Below, in pieces: positions 45,295-54,631 of a DNA stretch of 64,000 bases. Positions within the stretch are counted from its first letter, which is position 1, and each line of letters begins with the position of its first letter. The translations under genes were made by a program, and so were the position numbers. The stretch covers positions 115,916 through 179,915 of the forward strand of contig CAYVVT010000006.1 of the NCBI GenBank assembly GCA_964454335.1, in the 5' to 3' direction. This DNA comes from CAYVVT01 sp964454335. GTDB taxonomy: Bacteria; Fidelibacterota; UBA8477; JABMPR01. The notes under the pieces are model-generated. The model was given only the letters and a program-made list of their open reading frames with translations, ran no database searches and was not told where the DNA came from.

Positions 45295-46512
45295 ATGTCC
45301 CCCATCGTACTCTTCGAACCCCGTGATCTCACTGCCTATGGACCACTGACCCTCATGCGGCCACTGGCGGAATTGCAAAGTGGCATCTACTCGAACGTGA
45401 GACGCTGCCAGCTCTTGTATCCCGGTCGTCTAAAGGGTATGTGGATACGACCGGCTCTGGCAGAACTCTGCATTGAGGAACACCCGGATCTCGGAATTAA
45501 TCAGACTATCGCCCGGAACTCGCTCCTCCTCCACGCTTCATTGCCGGCACATTTGTACAAACCGCTCATGGAGAGTTTTGATTCGGTTGATGAGGCCGTA
45601 TTCATGTTCAATGACCAGGTGCTGGCAGCAAAGGTGAACAGGACCTTGCAGTTCAAACCTGAGGAATTGGATAGTCTGAGTGAACTCCCGCAACTCGAAT
45701 TACCGCATGACTTCCCAGAATCGATCCCTGAATGGATCTGGGATCACCTGGACTGGGCCCCCAGGCTGTTAGAGCATGATCTACAAAAGTGGGTAGAGGA
45801 GAATGTCGTCCTGGAAAGCTTCCCGGGACATCTATCCACAATCGCAGAAGAGGGTATACGGCTACACCAGAACGCCCGTGTGTCAAATTATGTTCACCTG
45901 GACGCCAGCAACGGCCCTATCGTTGTCGATGCCGATGCCCAGATCCTGCCTTTTAGCAGTATCCAGGGTCCCACCTATATCGGAAAACGCTGCCAGGTTC
46001 GCAGCCATTCCAGTATTCGTGGCAGTATTGTCGGTACAGGCTCGAACGTGGGTGGCGAGATCAAGAACGTGATCATGCATGCCCACAGTAACAAGGTCCA
46101 CGACGGCTACCTGGGTGATTCCATCCTGGGTTCCTGGGTGAATCTTGGGGCAGACACCATCAGCAGTAATCTCAAGAACAACTACAGCCCCATCCGCGTG
46201 GCCTGGGAGGGCATATTCTTCGATACCAGGAGACTGTTCTTGGGTTCCATCATCGGGGATCATACCAAGACTGCCATTGGCACGCGCCTGAATACCGGCA
46301 GCATGATCGGCGTATTCTGCAATGTGTTCCAGACCGGATTCCCACCGCGGTCGCTGCCTTCATTTTCCTGGGGCGACGGGACCTACCAGATCGAGAAGGC
46401 ATTGGAAACTGCCAAGCGTGTGCTGGGACGCCGCAACCGAGAATTGACTGCGGCAACCGAGTCTGTCATCCGGGCTCTGGCACATGATCCTGCACCTTTT
46501 ATCCGTTGGTAA
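45295..46512 (+). CDS. GlmU-like bifunctional sugar-1-phosphate nucleotidylyltransferase/acetyltransferase
   Basis: A 405-residue protein of the alternative GlmU-related family (putative UDP-GlcNAc diphosphorylase/glucosamine-1-phosphate N-acetyltransferase). The ATG at 45295 has AAAGG 8 nt upstream and is preferred over the TTG at 45280. The N-terminal ~180 residues open MSPIVLFEPRDLTAYGPLTLMRPLAE, typical of the family. From ~215 to 345 there is a left-handed beta-helix with hexapeptide repeats (ILPFSSIQGPTYIGKRC, GGEIKNVIMHAHSNKVHDGY, LGDSILGSWVNLGADT). It probably makes or modifies an activated amino sugar for the cell wall or surface glycans. 61 bp before the GH3 gene. Confidence 0.85.
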   Translation: MSPIVLFEPRDLTAYGPLTLMRPLAELQSGIYSNVRRCQLLYPGRLKGMWIRPALAELCIEEHPDLGINQTIARNSLLLHASLPAHLYKPLMESFDSVDEAVFMFNDQVLAAKVNRTLQFKPEELDSLSELPQLELPHDFPESIPEWIWDHLDWAPRLLEHDLQKWVEENVVLESFPGHLSTIAEEGIRLHQNARVSNYVHLDASNGPIVVDADAQILPFSSIQGPTYIGKRCQVRSHSSIRGSIVGTGSNVGGEIKNVIMHAHSNKVHDGYLGDSILGSWVNLGADTISSNLKNNYSPIRVAWEGIFFDTRRLFLGSIIGDHTKTAIGTRLNTGSMIGVFCNVFQTGFPPRSLPSFSWGDGTYQIEKALETAKRVLGRRNRELTAATESVIRALAHDPAPFIRW

Positions 46513-46573
46513 CTGATCACGACGCGTGTCCAATACAGCTGAACCTGTTCAACTTGCAATCGGGGAGCCCCAC

Positions 46574-49500
46574 ATGTTCCGTACCTCCTTCCTCACTATT
46601 CTCGCACTGAGTGTACTTCTCCTCCTGGCTGGCTGCAGTTCACAGAAACTGACACCAGAAGAGAGCTGGGCCAGACAGACTCTGGAATCACTCACCCTGC
46701 GTGAGAAAGTGGCCCAGATGATGGTGTATCATATGCGTCTCGATTACCTGCCCGAGGGATCGGAAAAATGGCAGGAGATCGAAACCATACTGGAAGATGA
46801 AGGTATCGGTGTCCTGCATGTCTGGGGAGGTCCACTGGGAACGGCCGTGGAAACCCTCAACGAGATGCAACGCCGCTCCAAAGTACCCATCATGGTTCAG
46901 GCTGATCTTGAATATGGCTTGAACGCGCGTTTCCCCGGTGGCACCCATATCCCCTGGCCCATGGCACAGACAGCTACCTGGGATCCGGAACTGGCTTACG
47001 AGGCTGGTCGCATCACTGCCATCGAAGGACGGGCGGTGGGAATTCATCTAGCGCTGGCACCGGTAGCCGATGTGAACAACAATCCCTTTAATCCCATTAT
47101 CAATACGCGGGCATACAGCGAGGATCCGGACCAGGTGATCACCTACGCATCGGCATTTCTTAAAGGGATGCAGGAGCATGGTATGGCCGGGACCGCCAAG
47201 CACTTCCCCGGACACGGCGACACGGAAACCGATTCTCATTCCAAACTGGCGGTTATCCCCAGTGACTCAGCAAGACTGTGGGATATAGAATTGAAGCCCT
47301 TTAAAGCTCTCGTAGATGCAGGTGTCGAGGTGGCCATGGTGGGCCATCTGGATGCCGGGGATTTCCAGTACGAACCAGGTGTGCCTTCCAGCCTCTCCCC
47401 ATACTGGTTGAACGGGATCCTGCGAGATGAGATGGGCTTCAAGGGTGTTATTATTACTGACAACATGGGAATGGGCGGTATCACGAACCACTATACCGAC
47501 CGATCAGCGCTGATCAAAACCATCAATGCGGGATCCGACCTCATCATCCAGAATTATGATTACAGGAATTCTGTGAACATGGTGATCGAGGCGGTGACTG
47601 ATGGGATGATCAGTGAATCGCGTATCGATGAAGCAGCATACCGCATTCTCACCCTGAAAGCGAAATTGGGTCTCCATAAGCGCAGAACGGTGGATTTTAA
47701 CCTCACGCGTCACAATTATGGACATGGGGCCAACCTGGAGAAGGGTGCTGAGATCGTTGAGAAATCCATCACGCTGGTCCGGGACAGGGACAGTCTACTG
47801 CTGAATGATGCCATCCGGCACGAACGGGTCTATTGCATCGACCTCTATGACAGGGCGCATTCTGATTCGCCGACAAGGGTTGAGAGGATACTACGAGGGG
47901 CCAATGTCAAACTGACCAACTACATCCTGGATATCGATGAGCCACAGCAACGCTATGACGAGGTCAGCGCTGCCATCCCGGACAGTGCCATCATCCTGAT
48001 CAACGCCTTCTGCAGCATCCACATGAACAAGGATCGCATCTTCTTCCCACAGCATCAGCAGGAATTTGTGAATGGCCTGTCAGCCAGATCCGAGCGCGTC
48101 ATTCTGGTCAGTTTCGGTACACCGTACCTGCTGTACGCCTTTCCTGACATCCAGACCTATCTCTGTGCCTATGGTGGACGATCCGAGGTCCAGGAAGCGG
48201 CAGCCAAAGCAATACTGGGCCTCTCTGCCGTCAGCGGCAGGCTGCCGGTGACCATCCCCGGGATCGCCCCGCATGGAGCCGGGATCCAGGTCAAACCTCA
48301 TGCAGTAGATACCCAGACTGCAACAGACAGTCCCTTTGAGGATCTTCCTTCCGAAATAACTGATCCCTTGCCTCTCGTTGATCCTGAAGAAATGGACTAC
48401 GATGTTGCCAAGGTGATGACCGTCATGCGCAGAGCACTGGACGAAAATGCATGGCCTGGTGGCGTGCTGGTGGCGGGCAAGGATGGAAGGATCTTCCTGA
48501 ACGAATATTTTGGAACCCATACCTACGATGATGAGATGGGGACTTATCGAGCTGATGTCTTCGATCTGGCCTCCGTATCAAAGGTGATCGGCACCACTTC
48601 CGCCGCAATGAAACTCTATGAGGAGGGCCGCCTCGATCTTGATACTGCCGTAGTGGCCTATCTGCCGGAATTTCAGGGCCCTGATTCTCTCCAGACCGAA
48701 TGGAAGAAACGTGTCACCCCCAGGCATCTGCTCACGCATACATCAGGCTTGCTGCCATTTCAACGATTCTACACGATGGAAGCTCCGGATATTACGGCAC
48801 GTTTCGACAGTGTCTTTCAGTCTCCGCTGGATACACTTCCAGGCATCGAGTATGTGTATTCTGATATCGGGATGATCACCCTGGGCAAGGTCATCGAACG
48901 AATAACAGGTATGGGACTGGATGAATATACGCGGACAGCCATCTTCGAACCGTTGGGTATGGAGAGTACCGGTTATACACCCACGCTGATCCCCAGAGAC
49001 AGGATCGTACCCACCGAGATCAGCGACTGGGCCGGTGAACTGATACATGGCTATGTCCATGATGAGAATTCTCATTCACTGGGAGGCGTCACGGGTCATG
49101 CCGGATTGTTCTCAACCGGATTGGATCTGGCTCGTTATGCGCAGATGATCCTGAATGATGGGATCCTGGGAGATGTCCGGATCTTCCAGCCGGAGACAAT
49201 CGAGTTATTCCTGCAGCCAGCGGGTATCGTTGAAGAGGGTTATGGTGCCACCCGCACGCTGGGTTGGGGCGGTCCCTGGGAAGATTCCTCGGGTGGGATC
49301 TATGTTGATTCAAACGCTGTAGGCCACACTGGCTACACGGGTACGTCGGTATGGATCGATCCTGGCAACCAGATATTCGTCATCCTGCTCACCAATGCCG
49401 TTCACCCTCACCGCAGCTGGAAGTATCCCAATTACTTCGATTGGCGGCACCTCGTGCATTCAGCTGTGTACGAGAGCGTGGGCTTCACGGAACCAAATCC

Positions 49501-49612
49501 GGGCCTGGAATGGAGTGAGCGCTGGATCCGGGAGCGTGAGCTGGAGGGCAAAGGAAAGTTGGCTCACTGGCAGTACAAGTACTGGTTGAAACGTCACAAG
49601 AAGGGCAGGTAA
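46574..49612 (+). CDS. Lipoprotein fusion of NagZ-like GH3 beta-N-acetylglucosaminidase and beta-lactamase-family serine hydrolase
   Basis: A 1012-residue protein. The ATG at 46574 (GGGGAG upstream) begins a lipoprotein signal with lipobox LLAGC; a longer frame from 46526 would bury it. The GH3 N-terminal domain covers ~30-385, with the NagZ-specific loop KHFPGHGDTETDSH (His/Asp acid-base, ~209-222) and the nucleophile in VIITDNMG (Asp296). A GH3 C-terminal-like domain covers ~400-590 and a class C beta-lactamase/DD-peptidase-like domain ~630-985, with SVSK (Ser667, Lys670), YSD and HTG motifs. The pairing suggests joint cleavage of glycan and peptide or ester parts of muropeptides at the envelope. 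Such fusions are known in Bacteroidetes relatives. Substrate not proven. Confidence 0.9.
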   Translation: MFRTSFLTILALSVLLLLAGCSSQKLTPEESWARQTLESLTLREKVAQMMVYHMRLDYLPEGSEKWQEIETILEDEGIGVLHVWGGPLGTAVETLNEMQRRSKVPIMVQADLEYGLNARFPGGTHIPWPMAQTATWDPELAYEAGRITAIEGRAVGIHLALAPVADVNNNPFNPIINTRAYSEDPDQVITYASAFLKGMQEHGMAGTAKHFPGHGDTETDSHSKLAVIPSDSARLWDIELKPFKALVDAGVEVAMVGHLDAGDFQYEPGVPSSLSPYWLNGILRDEMGFKGVIITDNMGMGGITNHYTDRSALIKTINAGSDLIIQNYDYRNSVNMVIEAVTDGMISESRIDEAAYRILTLKAKLGLHKRRTVDFNLTRHNYGHGANLEKGAEIVEKSITLVRDRDSLLLNDAIRHERVYCIDLYDRAHSDSPTRVERILRGANVKLTNYILDIDEPQQRYDEVSAAIPDSAIILINAFCSIHMNKDRIFFPQHQQEFVNGLSARSERVILVSFGTPYLLYAFPDIQTYLCAYGGRSEVQEAAAKAILGLSAVSGRLPVTIPGIAPHGAGIQVKPHAVDTQTATDSPFEDLPSEITDPLPLVDPEEMDYDVAKVMTVMRRALDENAWPGGVLVAGKDGRIFLNEYFGTHTYDDEMGTYRADVFDLASVSKVIGTTSAAMKLYEEGRLDLDTAVVAYLPEFQGPDSLQTEWKKRVTPRHLLTHTSGLLPFQRFYTMEAPDITARFDSVFQSPLDTLPGIEYVYSDIGMITLGKVIERITGMGLDEYTRTAIFEPLGMESTGYTPTLIPRDRIVPTEISDWAGELIHGYVHDENSHSLGGVTGHAGLFSTGLDLARYAQMILNDGILGDVRIFQPETIELFLQPAGIVEEGYGATRTLGWGGPWEDSSGGIYVDSNAVGHTGYTGTSVWIDPGNQIFVILLTNAVHPHRSWKYPNYFDWRHLVHSAVYESVGFTEPNPGLEWSERWIRERELEGKGKLAHWQYKYWLKRHKKGR

Positions 49613-49618
49613 TCATTC

Positions 49619-50050
49619 ATGGGCATTCCCGTATTCGAACATCATCTGACCGTTCCGGACGAGGCTATCGACGAACTGAACCACGTGAACAACGTCGCTT
49701 ACATCCAATGGATGCAGGATGCGGCCATCATGCACAGTGATGCTGTGGGTGCTACGATGGACCTATATTTGAGACTGGGCAGTATCTGGGTGGTGAAGAC
49801 ACACAGTATCGAGTATGTCTACCCCGCTCTGCGTGGGGACGAGATCCTCATCAAGACCTGGGTGGCCACCAAGGAGAACCGCAGTTCCCTGCGGAAATTC
49901 ATCTTCCTGCGTAAAGATGATGGCCGTGTGCTGGCAAGAGCGGAGACCATGTGGGTCTATGTGGATCTGAGGACCGGTAGATCGATTCCCATTCCTCAGG
50001 AAGTGGGTGATCGGTTTACAGTTGTACTGCTAAACGAAGAACCTGTCTAA
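49619..50050 (+). CDS. Acyl-CoA thioesterase (4-hydroxybenzoyl-CoA thioesterase-like hot-dog fold)
   Basis: A 143-residue single hot-dog domain. The signature block is IDELNHVNNVAYIQWMQDAA, with SIEYVYPALRGDEI on the central strand, as in YbgC/FadM-like acyl-CoA thioesterases. It should hydrolyse acyl-CoA esters in the cytoplasm; the chain preference is unknown. It starts 6 bp after the GH3 fusion gene, so it is probably in the same transcript. Its TAA stop overlaps, in the opposite direction, the TAG stop of dnaE2. Confidence 0.88.
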   Translation: MGIPVFEHHLTVPDEAIDELNHVNNVAYIQWMQDAAIMHSDAVGATMDLYLRLGSIWVVKTHSIEYVYPALRGDEILIKTWVATKENRSSLRKFIFLRKDDGRVLARAETMWVYVDLRTGRSIPIPQEVGDRFTVVLLNEEPV

Positions 50051-53000
50051 CTCAACACTTGTACTGAATCCGGCAACTGGCCCCTGACCTCCGGTTGGGC
50101 CAACTGCTTCTTTCGCCTCGGGACCTTCACGCGGTCCAGGAACTCGATGCGTTTCACCGTCACAGAGATGGCGCCGAAGTCCTCTTCCACCAGACCGTGG
50201 ATGAGGTAGGGCCGCACGGAGCTGAGCATGCGGCAGAACTTGCGATAGGTTTCCGGGAAGAAGACGGTCTCGTAGATGGCCGAGGTATCCTCGAAGCTGA
50301 TGAACTCCATGGGCTCGTCATCCTTGGTGTGTACCACTTTGCCGGTGATGAGCCAGCCCACCATGTTCACTTCCTGCCCCACATAGCGGTGCAGTTCATT
50401 GCCGCGCACATAGTTGAGATGCTTGAGGATGGGTTTGTAGAGGGTCAAAGGGTGCCGGGACACCAGGAAGCCAAGTACGTCCATCTCGTGTTCCAGCATG
50501 GTCTTCTGAGAATACTGGCCGGTCTCCGGCAGATAGTAATCCTCACGCCCATTCAGGGGCAGCAGGGCCTTTGAGCTGCTGCGCTGGCGGTCGGTGGCCT
50601 TGGCCTGGTAGAGTTGCCACATGAGCTGGGGTCTCGCACCCTCGCCAGCAATGTCGTCAAAACAGCCGACCTTGATGAGAATGCGCACATCGGCCTGGTC
50701 CAGTTCGGGCAGGCGTCTCAGGAATTCTTCAAAGGACTGATACTCTCCCCTTTGCCGGCGTTCGGCAACAATGGACTCCAGGGCATCCTGCTTGATGCCC
50801 TTGAGCTGCATGAGGCCGATGCGCAGCCAGTTGTTGCGGCCTGTATGGCGGATCTCCGAAGCATTGATGTCCGGCATGAGGATCCTGATGCCCATGCGCC
50901 GGGCCTCGGAATAGTAGCCAAAGGTCGAGTAGTAGCCACCCAGATTGCTCATCACTGAAGCCATGAACTCTGCAGGGTAATGGGCCTTCAGATAGGCGGA
51001 CTTGAATGAGACCAGCGCATATGAGGCTGAATGGGGCTTGCAGAAGGAATAGCCGGAGAAGGACATGATCATGTCCCAGATGGTTGCGATGATATCATAG
51101 TCCACGCCATTTGCCCGGGCGCCGCTGACAAAACGGGAGGCGAAATCCCGGAGTTTGGCTTCCTTGTGCTTCTTGGACATGACCTTGCGCAGCTCGTTAC
51201 CTTCATCAGCGGTGAAACCGGCCAGATGCATGGCAACTTTGGTGACATCCTCCTGGTATACCATTATCCCATAGGTTTCTTTGAGGGTATCTTCAAGTAA
51301 TGGATGAAGTGGATCATACTCACCGCCATGCAGCCGGCGAACGAATTCCCGGATCCATTTGTTGGCGGCGGGACGGATGATGCTGGAAGCGATGACCAGG
51401 TTCTCGTAGTCACCGGTGCGCATCTTGGTGAGCAGCTGTCGGGTGGCCGGTGATTCCACATAGAAGCAGCCCATGGTCCGGGCATGACGCACCAGTTCCT
51501 GGGTTCGCAGATCATCCAGGGGATTGAGCTTCCAGTACGGGATATCGACACCGTAGTGTTCCTTGATGTCAGCCAGGATATCCCGGATGACCGCCAGGGA
51601 TCGATTTCCCAGCAGGTCGATCTTCACCAATCCGAAATCCTCGGACTGGTCCTTCTCCCACTGGATGATCTGGACGCCTTTGGGTGCGCGCTCCACGGGA
51701 ACATAGTTGGCGATGGGATGTGGTGTCAGCACCACCCCACCGGGATGCACACTGAGATGACGAGGGAAGCCCGCCAGATAGAAGCCGTTGCGCACGATCT
51801 CCGGCCAGGGATCCTGGAGATCCAGGTCGCTGAGCAGCGGATTGCTGGCCAGTTGCTTGAAGGGATCCGCCACGTACCAGAGATGGGACAGACGTTTGGT
51901 CACCAGCCCGATCTCCGACTCGGTAAGCCCGTAGACCTTCCCCACCTCGCGGATGGAGGCCCGGGCCTTGAAGGTGACATGATTGCAGATCATGGCCGAA
52001 TGGCTCTCGCCATAGGTCCTGAAGGTGTAGTCCAGGACCTCGTCCCGGGTGTCCCAGGGGAAATCCACATCGATGTCCGGCGGATCCTTGCGCCCCGGAG
52101 AGAGAAAGCGTTCGAAGAAGAGATTGTGCTGGATGGGATCCACGTGGGTGATCTTCAGGGTGTAGGAGACGATGCTGGCGGCGGCACTGCCCCGCCCGCA
52201 GGTGATGGGACATTGCTGTACGATATCCTGTACGGTGAGGAAGTAGGGCGCGTAGTGTTTATCGCGTACCGTCTTCAGTTCATGCTCGATGCGGTCCCGG
52301 ATGGGCTTGGTGATAGCACCATAGCGCTCCTGGGCACCGGCATAGACGCGATTCTTCAACTCCAGGTAGTCCTTGTCCCCATCTGACTCCGGGAAGATGA
52401 ATTCGTGCAGTTCCGGCCGCCAGCGGCACTTGTCGGCCACCTCCTCAGTACGGGCAATGGCGTCGGGAGCGAAGGGCAGACGCTCCTCGATGCCGCCGGG
52501 ATCGTGAAGATAGTAGTCCGGGGGTATCAGTTCCTCTTCAGGTAGACGTGAAAGTTTGGTGTTCAGGTCAATGGCCCGAAGAATGCGGTGCAGGTGATAC
52601 CCCCGGGGAGAACCCATGTATACGGGAATGTTGGCCACGGTCTGCATGTTCTCCTGCCGGGCCCAGCGATACAGTCCGAAACTGCCGGGTTCCAGGGAAA
52701 CATAGGTATCGTTGGAATTGTAGTGACGCAGGAGATCGCGGTCCGGCGTGATGAGCACCAGTCCCTGCAGTCTGTCCCGGAGGGCTGCCAGCAGGTCAAA
52801 GGGTCCTTCTGCCTTGCGTTGCGTAATGAGATTGGTGAGGTTGGAGTAGCCGGTGGAGTCCTTTACCAGCAGGACGGCCTTGCGTTTCTGATCATCATTG
52901 AGGGTAGAACCGACGATCATGTCCAGACCCTGCTCCCGGGCGATCTGATGACAGAACATCATACCGTAGAGATTATTGGTATCCGCCAGGGCAAAACTGC

Positions 53001-53112
53001 TGTAGCCCCGTTCCAGCAACAGCTTGCACAGGTGCTTGGGCGGCAGGGTGCTGCGCATCATGGAATAGTATGTGTGGACTTCTAGCGGTACGTATCTCTG
53101 GGTGTTTGTCAT
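50047..53112 (-). CDS. dnaE2: Error-prone DNA polymerase III alpha subunit (DnaE2 type)
   Basis: A 1021-residue C-family polymerase, shorter than replicative DnaE1. The N-terminal PHP domain opens VPLEVHTYYSMM, where the first His of the usual HxH is Glu, as in DnaE2 proteins. Catalytic aspartates are in PDIDVDF (~residue 345) and KIDLLG (~500), with CGRGSAAASIVSY between. A helix-hairpin-helix region (~790-850) and an OB fold (VNMVGWLITGKVV, FISFEDTSAIYETVFF; ~920-990) follow. It is the last gene of the minus-strand lexA/ImuB-like/dnaE2 set, which indicates SOS-induced translesion synthesis. Its ribosome-binding site is weak, and a palindromic element sits just upstream. Assignment over DnaE1 rests on context, length and the PHP start. 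Confidence 0.88.
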   Translation of the reverse strand: MTNTQRYVPLEVHTYYSMMRSTLPPKHLCKLLLERGYSSFALADTNNLYGMMFCHQIAREQGLDMIVGSTLNDDQKRKAVLLVKDSTGYSNLTNLITQRKAEGPFDLLAALRDRLQGLVLITPDRDLLRHYNSNDTYVSLEPGSFGLYRWARQENMQTVANIPVYMGSPRGYHLHRILRAIDLNTKLSRLPEEELIPPDYYLHDPGGIEERLPFAPDAIARTEEVADKCRWRPELHEFIFPESDGDKDYLELKNRVYAGAQERYGAITKPIRDRIEHELKTVRDKHYAPYFLTVQDIVQQCPITCGRGSAAASIVSYTLKITHVDPIQHNLFFERFLSPGRKDPPDIDVDFPWDTRDEVLDYTFRTYGESHSAMICNHVTFKARASIREVGKVYGLTESEIGLVTKRLSHLWYVADPFKQLASNPLLSDLDLQDPWPEIVRNGFYLAGFPRHLSVHPGGVVLTPHPIANYVPVERAPKGVQIIQWEKDQSEDFGLVKIDLLGNRSLAVIRDILADIKEHYGVDIPYWKLNPLDDLRTQELVRHARTMGCFYVESPATRQLLTKMRTGDYENLVIASSIIRPAANKWIREFVRRLHGGEYDPLHPLLEDTLKETYGIMVYQEDVTKVAMHLAGFTADEGNELRKVMSKKHKEAKLRDFASRFVSGARANGVDYDIIATIWDMIMSFSGYSFCKPHSASYALVSFKSAYLKAHYPAEFMASVMSNLGGYYSTFGYYSEARRMGIRILMPDINASEIRHTGRNNWLRIGLMQLKGIKQDALESIVAERRQRGEYQSFEEFLRRLPELDQADVRILIKVGCFDDIAGEGARPQLMWQLYQAKATDRQRSSSKALLPLNGREDYYLPETGQYSQKTMLEHEMDVLGFLVSRHPLTLYKPILKHLNYVRGNELHRYVGQEVNMVGWLITGKVVHTKDDEPMEFISFEDTSAIYETVFFPETYRKFCRMLSSVRPYLIHGLVEEDFGAISVTVKRIEFLDRVKVPRRKKQLAQPEVRGQLPDSVQVLS

Positions 53113-53136
53113 AGCAAAGGTCTCAGTCTATTTCAA

Positions 53137-53278
53137 TGTCATTGCGAGGAGGTCATTCCTGCCGGCGGCAGGAATGAACGACGCGGCAATCCAGATATTG
53201 AGGTGCGGTGCTTGGGCATCGGGGATTGCTTCGTCGCTCAAAACTGCTGCAAGCAGTTTTAACCTTCTCGCAATGACA
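53137..53278. repeat. Palindromic cloverleaf-like repeat, copy A
   Basis: 142 bp. Outer ends TGTCATTGCGAG and CTCGCAATGACA are perfectly inverted. Side hairpin 1 is CATTCCTGCC-GGC-GGCAGGAATG. The central stem is CGACGCGGCAATCC against GGATTGCTTCGTCG. Side hairpin 2 is AAAACTGCT-GCA-AGCAGTTTT. Located 25 bp upstream of the dnaE2 start. Confidence 0.9.
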
Positions 53279-53316
53279 GTACCGTCACATATGTGTGTGC
53301 TAGGGTTGTTGTGCGG

Positions 53317-53410
53317 GAAGCGACGAATCAATCTCCGCCATCTAACCTGGCCCTCAATACTCTGTGGTCGCATCATATTGCGGTCCGTGCGGAGATTGAT
53401 TCGTTACTTC
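53317..53410. repeat. Palindromic element E, related to copies A-D
   Basis: Two 22-nt arms (53317-53338 and 53389-53410) are inverted repeats with one mismatch. They contain CGACGAATCAATC, close to the central stem of copies A and C (CGACGAAGCAATC). The loop, read on the minus strand, contains AGTATTGAGGG, similar to the TTATTGAGG of copies C and D. The GTCATTGCGAG outer ends are missing, so this is a partial copy, 12 bp downstream of the ImuB-like stop codon. Confidence 0.7.
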
Positions 53411-53422
53411 GTTTCATAATTC

Positions 53423-54610
53423 TTAACTCGCAACCGCCAGGGGGTACGTTTTCCCGAACTGGACCGCCACATAGCCATGGCGGTTGCGGATACGGTCCAT
53501 GGCCTGGTACAACTGGCGATGTTTCTCGGCCTCGGGATTCACCACCTGGCCGAAGAGAGTGGTCTGCCGGGCGGAGTGGATGAGGTTCTCAAAGGCAATG
53601 GACAGGTAGCGCACCCGGGTACGGCGCTCAAACAGTTTCTCGAAGATCTTCCAGGCCCGATGCTGGATGAGGTACTCGTCGTGGGTGGGTTCGGTGAGCT
53701 GCAGGGTGCGGGCGCTGACCTTGCTGTCGGAGTAACGGCAGAAGATGCGCACCCGGTTGCTCTTCTTGTGCTGCTTGCGCAGACGGGCACAGCCCTGCTC
53801 GATGAGATAGGCCACCACGGCCACCAGCATCAGATCGTCATTGGTATCCTCGCTGAAGGTGTATTCCTCCTTGATCTCCGGCCGGGCCTGAGGCGGCAGC
53901 ACCGGACTGTCATCGATGCCCATGGCCTTCTGGTGCAGGGTCAGGGCGATCTTTCCCACCACCAGGACGAGTTTGTTCACCGGCACACCGGCCAGCATGC
54001 CGATGGTGCAGATGTTCAGCTCTTCCAGCAGCAGCCGGTCGGTGGAGTGTCCCACTCCGGGCAGCATGGCCACATCCAAGGGTTCGAGGAAAGTGCGCTC
54101 ATTGCCTGGCAACACGTCAAAAAGCTCAGCATAGCGCCGGATGTAGCGGGCTGCCACAGAGGAGACGAGTTTGTTCACCGAGATACCCACACTGGAGGTG
54201 AGCCGCAGGGATTCGCGGATCTCCTTGTGCATGCGGTAGGCACTGTTCTTCACCCGTCCGAAAAGACGGGTGGTGCCGGTCATATCCACGGCGATCTGAC
54301 CATATTTCACCGGTTCGACATAGGGTGAGTAGTGGGCCAGCTTCTTGGTGATGGCGCCCATGGCGCGTTGATAGAGTTCGGGATTGGCGTCCACCACGAT
54401 GACATGCTGCTCCATCTTCAGGGCCTGCTTCAGGAACATGCCTTTGCCGATCCCCTCTCGCTTGGCTTCCATGGAGGCGGACAGCACGATGGCCCGGCTG
54501 CCGGCACCGGAAGTCACCACCACCGGCCGGTCCCGGTACTCCAGGTTCGCCGCCTGCTCCACCGTGGCGGGAAAGGAGGGAACGTCGATATGGAGAACAT
54601 CTTTTTTCAT
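53423..54610 (-). CDS. ImuB-like Y-family DNA polymerase homologue, probably catalytically impaired
   Basis: A 395-residue protein of the UmuC/DinB/ImuB family. The first catalytic Asp is kept (LHIDVPSFPATVE, Asp9). The S-I-D-E motif has become AVDM (Asp109, Met110), so the second carboxylate of that pair is lost. SVGISVNKLVSSVAARY and LPGVGHSTDRLLLEEL mark the palm/thumb and HhH regions. QTTLF (349-353) fits the beta-clamp-binding consensus and is followed by a UmuC-like tail (AMDRIRNRHGYVAV). Its place between lexA and dnaE2 is that of ImuB, a non-catalytic adaptor linking DnaE2 to the clamp. No imuA is present. A weak active polymerase cannot be excluded. Shine-Dalgarno poor. Confidence 0.85.
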   Translation of the reverse strand: MKKDVLHIDVPSFPATVEQAANLEYRDRPVVVTSGAGSRAIVLSASMEAKREGIGKGMFLKQALKMEQHVIVVDANPELYQRAMGAITKKLAHYSPYVEPVKYGQIAVDMTGTTRLFGRVKNSAYRMHKEIRESLRLTSSVGISVNKLVSSVAARYIRRYAELFDVLPGNERTFLEPLDVAMLPGVGHSTDRLLLEELNICTIGMLAGVPVNKLVLVVGKIALTLHQKAMGIDDSPVLPPQARPEIKEEYTFSEDTNDDLMLVAVVAYLIEQGCARLRKQHKKSNRVRIFCRYSDSKVSARTLQLTEPTHDEYLIQHRAWKIFEKLFERRTRVRYLSIAFENLIHSARQTTLFGQVVNPEAEKHRQLYQAMDRIRNRHGYVAVQFGKTYPLAVAS

Positions 54611-54631
54611 TCAAATCGTAGATACTCACCG

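Larger units (their letters stand above)
53113..53422. other. 310-bp spacer between the Y-family gene and dnaE2
   Basis: Filled almost wholly by two palindromic elements (53137-53278 and 53317-53410). No gene, terminator T run or promoter was recognised. Confidence 0.7.

Noticed and set aside
51484..52386. 300-codon plus-strand open frame opposite dnaE2
   Set aside because: It lies entirely antisense to conserved DnaE2 sequence and has no family resemblance or start signal.
53477..54328. 283-codon plus-strand open frame opposite the Y-family gene
   Set aside because: Antisense shadow of a conserved protein; composition rich in His and Gly, as expected for such shadows.
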